8,461 bases of DNA from Verrucomicrobiota bacterium. GTDB lineage: Bacteria; Verrucomicrobiota; Verrucomicrobiia; Verrucomicrobiales; Verrucomicrobiaceae. The DNA is taken from positions 1-8,461 of the forward strand of contig JAIOQF010000373.1 of NCBI GenBank assembly GCA_021413535.1. The letters run 5' to 3'. Numbering within the stretch: position 1 is the stretch's first letter; each line of letters opens with the position of its first letter. Positions 1-5,922 of this stretch are shown piece by piece. The translations under genes and the position numbers were made by a program. The notes beneath the pieces were generated by a model. The model made no database searches, was not told the DNA's origin, and saw only the letters and a list, made by a program, of their open reading frames with translations.

Positions 1-94
1 GCCGACCCACATTTATACATGTGCTGTATCACGGAATTTTAAGTAAAGTCATGCAAATTTCCAGACGAACACATCGCATTCTTCAATCGGAATG

Positions 95-109
95 ATTGCA
101 AACTGCAAT
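95..109. repeat. Small inverted repeat downstream of the first minus-strand gene
   Basis: ATTGCA and TGCAAT form a perfect six-base stem with a three-base loop, 12 bases beyond the stop of the exported protein gene. The stem is AT-rich and no T-run follows on the minus strand, so terminator function is doubtful. The rest of positions 1-120 shows no gene or recognisable site. Confidence 0.25.
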
Positions 110-120
110 ACGCCGGTCAC

Positions 121-1536
121 TCACTTACTCTCGGCATTCGACGTGAATTTCCTCCACGCCGCATCCGCGAACGAAGCATCCGCAGTATCCACCAAGAACA
201 CGCCGAGTCCATCATGCGTGCGCGTGAGCACGACAAAACGATCTGGCCCTTCGAGCCTGAACACACCGTGCGGTGCTGCGGCATCGAGCTTGGCATTCTT
301 GTAGCGATTGAGCAGAGCCTGTCGCATCGCGCCATAAAATGCATCGGCAGCGTTGCTGTCCTGCCAGAATGTCTGCCAGGCGATATGATCGCGCTGCTGA
401 ACCTTCGTCGCAGGATAAACCAGAAGACGGTCGCCACGCCAGCCGGGGACGACATCGGCAGCGATTGGTTGTGGCAGATACTGTTTAAGATAAAGCACCA
501 GACCGATGGCCCCGATCGTGTCATCCCAAAACGGCTCGACTCCGCCCACGGTGACATCTTTCCAGCCAGTCGCTTCCGTTTTGAACTGCTTGTCAGCGAG
601 GTAAAGCGATGGCTCAAACAATTCAATCGTAGCCACCGGCGGACGGCCATACGCGGCATTCACTTGTTCAAATTTACCCAATCCATGGAGACTACTGACA
701 AAGTCCAAGCCCACTCCAAAGGCAGCGAGATCGCGTTCCCGAAGATACGCTGGCAATGGAATCTCGCGCGAAGGATCATCAGGATCCTCCCCCACTCCGC
801 CGCCGCCGCCGCTGCGAGGATGCGCCAGAGCATGACGCAGACGAGTGAACGCGGCATCGCCCGCGATCAATCCCAAACGTGCCAGCCAAACATCGGAATT
901 CATCTGCTTCCCATCCGACTGAAACAGATCGGCGCCGTGTTCGCGAAATAACTGCGCAAACGCCAGGCCCAGTGCATTCTCCTTCGCATCGTCGCCTTCG
1001 GCTTGCTCCACCAGCGAGAGTGTTTCATCTGTCACATCAAACCACGCGCCGATCTGATGCGACCAAAACGCAGCGCGCAGGGCCACCGTGTCCACCGGCT
1101 GCGGAATCGCACCCAGCGCCGCCAGCGCCCGACCTTCGCGCAGTCCGTAATCGCCGGGAAACTGTTTTGACAGCCATTGTGTGATGCGCGGCAAAACTTC
1201 CTGGCGCGGCATTTTCACAGCAACCAGAGGCAACGCTTGCAGTTCTCTCATGCGCACAAGCTCGACGGCTATCCCCCCGAAATCAGGCGTCTCATTTTCA
1301 GTTTGCGGATTCGACGCGGGTGCTGCGGCGGGCATCTCGGGCGCAGCGCCCGATTTCTCGACCGCAGCATCCACTTCACGCCGCACTTGTCGCAGCACTG
1401 CTGGAAGCGGATTCACGACCGGCGGTTCACGATGGGACAGCCACCATCCTGCACCCGTGCCGACTGCGAACAGGATGATGAGGATCATGACGGGGCGAGG
1501 CATCATGGAACTTAGCGCGCGGGTTTCACTTGTCAT
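121..1536 (-). CDS. Membrane-anchored exported protein, probable inactive relative of a zinc metallopeptidase family
   Basis: The 471-residue product has a short basic N-terminus and one hydrophobic segment (about residues 16-33). An Ala/Pro-rich linker (about 35-85) follows, then a large extracytoplasmic domain, so it is probably tethered by an uncleaved helix. The order of blocks recalls a secreted metallopeptidase-like family known to me from memory only. That order is an 'LREGRALAALG' block (131-141), a helix where HExxH would sit (about 190-203), a 'GDAAF' block (226-230), 'PLPAYLRERDLAAFGVGL' (260-277), 'YGRPPVATIE' (296-305) and 'GWRGDRLLVY' (365-374). The HExxH position reads roughly F-A-Q-L-F (193-197), and the usual Glu before GDA is Ala, so zinc binding looks lost. 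A Gly5 run plus acidic linker (243-254) is an inserted loop. ATG 1536 gives the longest product; Met11 or Met12 would also keep the helix. No good Shine-Dalgarno is visible for any of them. The open frame is secure; the family assignment is tentative. Confidence 0.72.
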   Translation of the reverse strand: MTSETRALSSMMPRPVMILIILFAVGTGAGWWLSHREPPVVNPLPAVLRQVRREVDAAVEKSGAAPEMPAAAPASNPQTENETPDFGGIAVELVRMRELQALPLVAVKMPRQEVLPRITQWLSKQFPGDYGLREGRALAALGAIPQPVDTVALRAAFWSHQIGAWFDVTDETLSLVEQAEGDDAKENALGLAFAQLFREHGADLFQSDGKQMNSDVWLARLGLIAGDAAFTRLRHALAHPRSGGGGGVGEDPDDPSREIPLPAYLRERDLAAFGVGLDFVSSLHGLGKFEQVNAAYGRPPVATIELFEPSLYLADKQFKTEATGWKDVTVGGVEPFWDDTIGAIGLVLYLKQYLPQPIAADVVPGWRGDRLLVYPATKVQQRDHIAWQTFWQDSNAADAFYGAMRQALLNRYKNAKLDAAAPHGVFRLEGPDRFVVLTRTHDGLGVFLVDTADASFADAAWRKFTSNAESK

Positions 1537-1563
1537 GCAGCCAACTGCGCGGAATGAAACTCC

Positions 1564-2400
1564 ATGCCTACCCGCTGGCTCATCAATGACCGCGCCTACG
1601 ACCTTGCTGCGCGCGGCTGGATCATGGGCGTGCTGAACGTGACGCCAGATTCATTTTCCGATGGCGGTCAATATCTTGATGCCGCCCGCGCGGTGGCTCA
1701 CGGTCTCCAGATGATCGCCGATGGTGCGGAGGTGCTGGACGTCGGGGGCGAATCCACCCGGCCCGGCGCGGAGCCAGTTGCGCTCGATGAAGAAGTGCGT
1801 CGCGTGGTGCCAGTGATCGTTTCATTGCGTCAGCAAACCCGCGCGTTGATCTCGGTGGACACTATGAAACCAGAAGTCGCGCGCGCCGCGATTGATGCCG
1901 GGGCAGATATCATCAATGACGTCGGCGGAATGCGTGATCCCGGAATGATCGAAACTGCGGCGACTTCGCGTGCCGGGGTGATCGTAATGCACATGCAGGG
2001 CACTCCGCATACCATGCAGTCTGGGCCGCACTATGAAGATGTGAAAGACGAGGTGCGCGCGTTTTTTGAGAACCGACTCGAACAACTGAAACAGGCAGGC
2101 ATCGCCCCAGAACGCGTTGCGCTGGACCCCGGCATCGGTTTTGGAAAAACACCTGCGCACAATCTGCAACTGTTGCGTGGTCTGCCTGCCCTGCGCGTCG
2201 CTAGCCGACCGCTCGTGCTTGGCGTATCGCGCAAATCACTCATCGCTCATCTGCTGGACGATGCTGCCATGGACAAGCGTCGCTGGCCGACCGTGGCCCT
2301 CACCGCCTGGCTCCGCGAAACGGGCGCCGACGTATTGCGCGTCCATGACGTCAAAGAGAACGTGGAAGCACTCCGCATGATCGAGGCCATTATGGGCTGA
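1564..2400 (+). CDS. folP: Dihydropteroate synthase
   Basis: Cytoplasmic TIM-barrel enzyme of folate synthesis that condenses 6-hydroxymethyl-7,8-dihydropterin diphosphate with p-aminobenzoate. It is 278 residues long, normal for the family, and all signature blocks are present in order: 'GVLNVTPDSFSDGG' (22-35, Asn25 for Mg-diphosphate), 'GGESTRPGA' (61-69), Asp99 in 'SVDTMKPEVA', 'IINDVGG' (116-122), 'MHMQGTP' (142-148), 'DPGIGFGKT' (188-196), 'GVSRKS' (220-225, Lys224) and 'RVHDV' (259-263, Arg259 and His261). These correspond to E. coli Asn22, Asp96, Asn115, Asp185, Lys221, Arg255 and His257. Phe31 and Pro67, at the two classical sulfonamide-resistance positions, are wild type, so a sulfonamide-sensitive chromosomal enzyme is inferred. 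It is the first gene of the plus-strand cluster, 27 bases from the divergent gene, and its promoter probably overlaps that gene's 5' end. No strong Shine-Dalgarno is visible. Confidence 0.97.
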   Translation: MPTRWLINDRAYDLAARGWIMGVLNVTPDSFSDGGQYLDAARAVAHGLQMIADGAEVLDVGGESTRPGAEPVALDEEVRRVVPVIVSLRQQTRALISVDTMKPEVARAAIDAGADIINDVGGMRDPGMIETAATSRAGVIVMHMQGTPHTMQSGPHYEDVKDEVRAFFENRLEQLKQAGIAPERVALDPGIGFGKTPAHNLQLLRGLPALRVASRPLVLGVSRKSLIAHLLDDAAMDKRRWPTVALTAWLRETGADVLRVHDVKENVEALRMIEAIMG

Positions 2401-2464
2401 TCACACCTGCATCCATTGCACTTCGTATTTGCGCAGGCGCTCCTGCGAACGTAGGCTTCGCAAA

Positions 2465-3277
2465 ATGTGGAAGCAGCTTTCAACCCAGGCAGACTGGCGC
2501 AGCGCGGTCGAGATCGCGATCCTCGCTGTCATGCTGTATTACGGCTATCGCTTCTTTCGCGCTACCCGCGGCGCTCGCATCCTCACCGGACTTCTCATGC
2601 TGCTCATGGGACTGACGCTCGTGGCCCAGCTGCTCGAGCTCGAAGTCATCAACTCCTTGATTCAAAGTTTTTCCGTCTTCTTCGCACTGGGCCTCGTCGT
2701 TATCTTTCAGCCGGAGCTGCGTCGCGTGCTCGCGGAACTCGGCAGCCACCGTTTCTTTTCGTTCAACGGCAATGACGAAGCTTCCGTAGATCAATTGATC
2801 GAGGCCATGACGCAGCTCTCGCACCAGCGGGTCGGCGCTCTGTTCGCACTGCAGCGCGGGATTGATCTGCAACCCTACGCGCAAACGGGCGTGGCCATCG
2901 ACGCCAAACTTTCCAGCGAACTCATCGCGACTATTTTTCATCCGAAGACCGCGCTGCACGATGGTGGCGTCGTCATCGAGCAGGGACGGATGATTGCCGC
3001 CGGTTGCGTTTTTCCCGTCAGTCAGAAGGAGATCAACGACCGGAGCATTGGCTTGCGGCATCGCGCCGGCATCGGCATCACCGAGGAAACGGATGCCCTG
3101 GCGCTGGTGGTGTCCGAGGAAACAGGTGCGCTCTCCCTCTGCCACCAAGGAAAGCTGGAGCACAATCTGGAACCCGAGGCGTTGAAAGAACGGCTCCAGG
3201 AAATTTTGTTATTTAAAACTGAAACCAATGATGAATCAAACCAAGGACAGGCTGCTGAAATTCGGAGTGCGGCTTAA
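2465..3277 (+). CDS. cdaA: Membrane diadenylate cyclase CdaA (DacA), DisA_N domain
   Basis: Makes cyclic di-AMP from two ATP at the cytoplasmic membrane. The 270-residue protein has three membrane helices (about 12-31, 37-56 and 63-81), a short linker helix ('FQPELRRVLAELG', 81-93) and a DAC catalytic domain (about 105-250). The catalytic metal motif is 'LHDGGVV' (164-170) where the family usually has DGA. The ATP-phosphate motif is 'GLRHRAGIGIT' (196-206) where GTRHR is usual. The block 'DALALVVSEETG' (210-221) is canonical. ATG 2465 is preferred over an in-frame TTG at 2429 because it begins just before the first helix and has AGG nine bases upstream. The gene lies 64 bases after folP and overlaps the next gene by 50 bases, with a polar tail (about 252-270) encoded in the overlap. 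A cyclase next to glmM matches the conserved c-di-AMP module. The family call is secure; activity of the variant motifs is inferred. Confidence 0.95.
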   Translation: MWKQLSTQADWRSAVEIAILAVMLYYGYRFFRATRGARILTGLLMLLMGLTLVAQLLELEVINSLIQSFSVFFALGLVVIFQPELRRVLAELGSHRFFSFNGNDEASVDQLIEAMTQLSHQRVGALFALQRGIDLQPYAQTGVAIDAKLSSELIATIFHPKTALHDGGVVIEQGRMIAAGCVFPVSQKEINDRSIGLRHRAGIGITEETDALALVVSEETGALSLCHQGKLEHNLEPEALKERLQEILLFKTETNDESNQGQAAEIRSAA

Positions 3278-3425
3278 ACGCTGGTTCTTGGAAGATTGGC
3301 TGGAGAAGCTGGTCGCCCTGGTGCTGGCCTGCATCGTCTGGGTCGTCGTGAAAGACCGCATCGCTCGCGGAAAAAAAATATCTCTGCCCGAGGGATGGAA
3401 CACTCGCGTGACCGAGACGCGATGA
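3228..3425 (+). CDS. Minimal CdaR/YbbR-like single-helix membrane protein
   Basis: The product has 65 residues: a basic N-terminus ('KDRLLKFGVRLKRWF', 6-20), one membrane helix (about 25-41, 'WLEKLVALVLACIVWVVV' at 24-41) and a 24-residue polar tail rich in Arg and Lys. The helix and the aromatic-valine ending resemble the start of YbbR/CdaR proteins, which have one N-terminal helix followed by several extracytoplasmic YbbR repeats. It lies between cdaA and glmM, where CdaR normally sits. No YbbR repeat follows: only 57 bases separate its stop from glmM and none of that is repeat-like. The start overlaps the last 50 bases of cdaA and two Met codons stand in tandem (3228, 3231), so coupling to cdaA translation is likely. 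I infer a stripped-down membrane partner of CdaA. Degeneration of a longer cdaR is the alternative. No clear Shine-Dalgarno is visible. Confidence 0.75.
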   Translation: MMNQTKDRLLKFGVRLKRWFLEDWLEKLVALVLACIVWVVVKDRIARGKKISLPEGWNTRVTETR

Positions 3426-3482
3426 ATACCTCCGCCTCAGTCTTTGACGAGTCGCCGCATCCCTGCTAAAAGCCCGGCTCGA

Positions 3483-4853
3483 ATGTCCAAGAAAAGACAA
3501 TTTTTCGGAACCGACGGCGTGCGTGGCGTGGCCAATGTCCATCCCATGACGCCGGAGTTTGTCATGCGCCTGGGCCAAGCAGCGGCGAAAGTGCTAGCCC
3601 GCGATGTTCGCTGGGGCGCCGCAAAACCCGTCTGCATCATCGGCCGCGATACTCGTGCCTCTGGCGATATGCTGGAATCCGCATTGGTCGCCGGATTGAA
3701 TTCCATGGGCGTCGATGTCATCCTCTGCGGTGTGGTGCCAACCCCGGCGGTCGCATTCATCACCGCCCAGAAAAACGCCACCTTTGGCGCAGTCATCTCT
3801 GCTTCTCACAATCCGTTTCACGATAACGGAATCAAGTTCGTCGGCGGCAACGGCTACAAACTCAGTGACGACGATGAACTTTTGATCGAAGCCTCACTCT
3901 CGCGTGACGAACTCTTCGTTGAGCGTCCGCGCGATGGCGAGGTCGGCACCGTTTCACGCAAGGAAGATGCCGCGGAGGAATTCATCGTGCACGCCGTCGC
4001 TTCCATGAAGGGCCGCAGACTCGACGGCATGAGAATCGCGCTCGACAACGCCAACGGCGCCTCCTGCGTGACCAGCACCGAAACGTTGCAACGCCTCGGC
4101 GCGCACCTGACCGTGTTTAATTCGGAACCCAACGGTGTGAACATCAATAATGAATGCGGCTGCACCCATGCCGAAGTCATAGAATCACTGGTCAAACAAT
4201 GCCGCGCACAAGTCGGAGTCGCTCACGATGGCGATGCGGATCGCGTCGTGCTCTGTGATGAAAACGGTGTTCGGCTCAGCGGCGACGAGTTGATCGCCAT
4301 TGCCGCCACCTCCATGTTGCGCAAAGGAACGCTCAAGGAAAACACCGTGGCCGTCACGATCATGAGCAGTTTTGGACTTGATGAACTCGTCTCCGGCCTC
4401 GGCGGCAGCGTGGTGCGCACCGATGTGGGCGACCGCTACGTCATCGCCGCCATGCGGGAACGCGGCCTGAATTTCGGCGCAGAAGAAAGCGGGCATGTGG
4501 TGTTTGGCGACTTCGGCACCACTGGTGACGGATTAATTGCCGCTCTGCAAATCCTAAAGATCATGGCTGAAACAGGCGAGCCGCTCAGCGAGTTGCGCAA
4601 GTGCCTCAAACCCTTCCCGCAAAGCAAGCGCAACTTGCGCGTGAAAGCCAAGCCGCCCATCGAGGAACTCGAAGCTGCGCAGGCACTCATCAAAGAGACA
4701 GAGAAGAAACTCGGCAAGCTCGGTCGAGTTCTGCTGCGCTACTCCGGCACCGAATCGCTCATCCGACTCCTCATCGAAGGGCGCGACCCGGATTATATCG
4801 AAGCCCAGGCAGATAAAATCGCAGCGGCGATCATGACGCAGATCGGCGCTTGA
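3483..4853 (+). CDS. glmM: Phosphoglucosamine mutase
   Basis: Converts glucosamine-6-phosphate to glucosamine-1-phosphate, the step leading to UDP-GlcNAc for peptidoglycan and lipopolysaccharide. The 456 residues match the family length. The four alpha-D-phosphohexomutase domains show their signatures: N-terminal 'FFGTDGVRG' (7-15); the phosphoserine loop 'ISASHNPFHDNGIKF' (105-119), with Ser108 as the phosphorylated residue; the Mg site 'DGDADR' (249-254); the sugar loop 'GAEESGHVVFGD' (332-343), where most relatives read GEQSGH or similar; and the phosphate-binding 'RYSGTESLIR' (419-428). ATG 3483 starts directly before the family's conserved N-terminus. The in-frame TTG at 3444 adds 13 unrelated residues and was rejected. 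The gene lies 57 bases after the CdaR-like gene. In Firmicutes GlmM binds and inhibits CdaA, so linkage here plausibly couples c-di-AMP to wall-precursor supply. Confidence 0.97.
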   Translation: MSKKRQFFGTDGVRGVANVHPMTPEFVMRLGQAAAKVLARDVRWGAAKPVCIIGRDTRASGDMLESALVAGLNSMGVDVILCGVVPTPAVAFITAQKNATFGAVISASHNPFHDNGIKFVGGNGYKLSDDDELLIEASLSRDELFVERPRDGEVGTVSRKEDAAEEFIVHAVASMKGRRLDGMRIALDNANGASCVTSTETLQRLGAHLTVFNSEPNGVNINNECGCTHAEVIESLVKQCRAQVGVAHDGDADRVVLCDENGVRLSGDELIAIAATSMLRKGTLKENTVAVTIMSSFGLDELVSGLGGSVVRTDVGDRYVIAAMRERGLNFGAEESGHVVFGDFGTTGDGLIAALQILKIMAETGEPLSELRKCLKPFPQSKRNLRVKAKPPIEELEAAQALIKETEKKLGKLGRVLLRYSGTESLIRLLIEGRDPDYIEAQADKIAAAIMTQIGA

Positions 4854-4897
4854 TTGCGGTCTTGCAGACGCACGGATGTCGCCTCACTGTCAGCTGC

Positions 4898-5830
4898 ATG
4901 AAATCCGCACTTTGCATCTTCCTTTCAATTTTTTGTCTCGCTTCATTTCTGTCCGCGGCACCCGGTCTGCCTGAGGCCAAGCGCATCGTCTTTCTCGGCG
5001 ACAGCATCACGCATGCCGGGCAATACATCGAATACGTCGAGACAGTGCTGCTCGCCAACACGGACAAACGCTATGAATTTCTCGATCTCGGCCTCAGCAG
5101 CGAGACTGTGTCTGGGTTGTCAGAAAACGGCCACGCTGGCGGAAAATTTCCCCGCCCCGACCTGCACGAGCGACTCGACCGAGTGCTTGCAAAGACAAAG
5201 CCCGATCTCATCATCGCCTGTTACGGCATGAACTGCGGCATCTACCTACCGTTGGATAACGAGCGTTTTCAGAAATTCAAAGATGGCATTCAGTGGCTGC
5301 GCGACAAGGCCAAGGCTGCAGGGGCGAACATCATTCACCTCACGCCACCCACCTTCGACTCAGGTCCAGGCCAAAAACGCACGCCTTACTACAACGAGGT
5401 GCTCGGGGCGTATGCCAAATGGCTGGTCGACCAGCGCGCGCAAGGCTGGCAGGTCATCGACATCCACAGCGCCATGGATGGGGCGCTCGCGGAAAAGCGC
5501 AAAACGGATGTCAACTTTGCCTTCGCCAAAGACGGTGTGCACCCGAACGCCGAAGGCCACTGGGTGATGGCACAGGAAATCTTGCGAGCATGGGGCGTGA
5601 AACATGATTACAAGCTGGAAGATTTTACCACTCCAACCGGACGGCTGAATGCGCTGCACTCGCTCGTGGCCAAACGCCTCCATGTCCTCAGCGCATCCTA
5701 TCTCAGCGAGGCCGGACACAAGCGGCCCGGAGTCAAAGACGGACTGCCAATGGAAATGGCGCAAGCCCAAGCTGCTGAACTTACCGCGCTGATCAAAAGC
5801 AATCTGGCAAAAACAAAGTCAAGTCGATAG
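4898..5830 (+). CDS. Secreted SGNH/GDSL-family hydrolase (esterase or acetylesterase-like)
   Basis: The 310-residue product has a clear signal peptide: Lys2, a hydrophobic core at about 4-19, and 'LSAAPG' with likely cleavage near residues 20-21. The SGNH blocks are in order: block I 'FLGDSIT' (32-38, Ser36 nucleophile), block II Gly near 'ETVSG' (69-73), block III 'YGMNCG' (109-114, Asn112 as in GxND) and block V 'KDGVHPNAEGH' (211-221, Asp212 and His215). A helical C-terminal part with 'EAGHKRPGVKDGLPMEMAQ' (271-289) resembles planctomycete and verrucomicrobial members from memory. The substrate is unknown; an ester or acetyl group on carbohydrate is plausible. ATG 4898 is chosen because it begins a proper signal peptide; the in-frame TTG at 4850, overlapping the glmM stop, would mask it. 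It follows glmM by 44 bases and may share its transcript. The last eleven or so codons run antisense over a dadA relic. Confidence 0.9.
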   Translation: MKSALCIFLSIFCLASFLSAAPGLPEAKRIVFLGDSITHAGQYIEYVETVLLANTDKRYEFLDLGLSSETVSGLSENGHAGGKFPRPDLHERLDRVLAKTKPDLIIACYGMNCGIYLPLDNERFQKFKDGIQWLRDKAKAAGANIIHLTPPTFDSGPGQKRTPYYNEVLGAYAKWLVDQRAQGWQVIDIHSAMDGALAEKRKTDVNFAFAKDGVHPNAEGHWVMAQEILRAWGVKHDYKLEDFTTPTGRLNALHSLVAKRLHVLSASYLSEAGHKRPGVKDGLPMEMAQAQAAELTALIKSNLAKTKSSR

Positions 5831-5891
5831 CCGAAGTCTCATCAGAAAGCATCTGAGAGATCAACTGACCGGTAACGGGAGCCAAGCTCAA
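5793..5891 (-). pseudogene. Relic of a DadA-type dehydrogenase gene: last 32 codons and stop
   Basis: Read on the minus strand this stretch encodes 'LSLAPVTGQLISQMLSDETS' followed by 'AIDLTLFLPDCF' and a stop. It aligns without gaps to the last 32 residues of the intact dehydrogenase (residues 385-416, DNA 7067-7165): 22 of 32 residues match, the stop aligns exactly, and 73 of 99 bases are identical. Of the 26 differing bases, by my hand count 14 fall in codon position 3, 11 in position 1 and one in position 2. The two ends therefore diverged under coding selection, not as a neutral duplicate. Homology ends abruptly near 5891; upstream codons stay open for a few residues but show no clear match, and a stop lies just inside the nuclease gene. 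There is no start codon, no FAD domain, and the piece overlaps the 3' end of the SGNH gene by 38 bases. Confidence 0.88.
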
Positions 5892-5922
5892 CTTCTTCAC
5901 CAAAGGACAGATACGCGGGCTT

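Noticed and set aside
8..23. CACAT...ATGTG inverted repeat near the left edge.
   Set aside because: Five-base arms with an AT loop, no neighbouring gene start in view and no T-run; expected by chance.
214..951. A 245-codon plus-strand frame opposite the exported protein gene.
   Set aside because: The composition is Arg/His-rich without helices or motifs, and the minus frame has a membrane anchor, coherent family blocks and greater length.
2480..3163. A 227-codon minus-strand open frame opposite cdaA.
   Set aside because: The plus strand encodes an unmistakable diadenylate cyclase with all blocks. The antisense product has no recognisable domain and is explained by GC-rich codon shadowing.
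3444..3482. TTG start extending GlmM by 13 residues.
   Set aside because: GlmM proteins begin just before FGTDGVRG; ATG 3483 gives that start and the extension has no family support.
4850..4897. TTG start for the SGNH hydrolase overlapping the glmM stop.
   Set aside because: It would place 16 extra residues before a well-formed signal peptide that begins at ATG 4898.
5831..5922. Search for a bidirectional terminator between the convergent SGNH and nuclease genes.
   Set aside because: No GC-rich hairpin with a T-run was seen; most of the stretch is the dadA relic.
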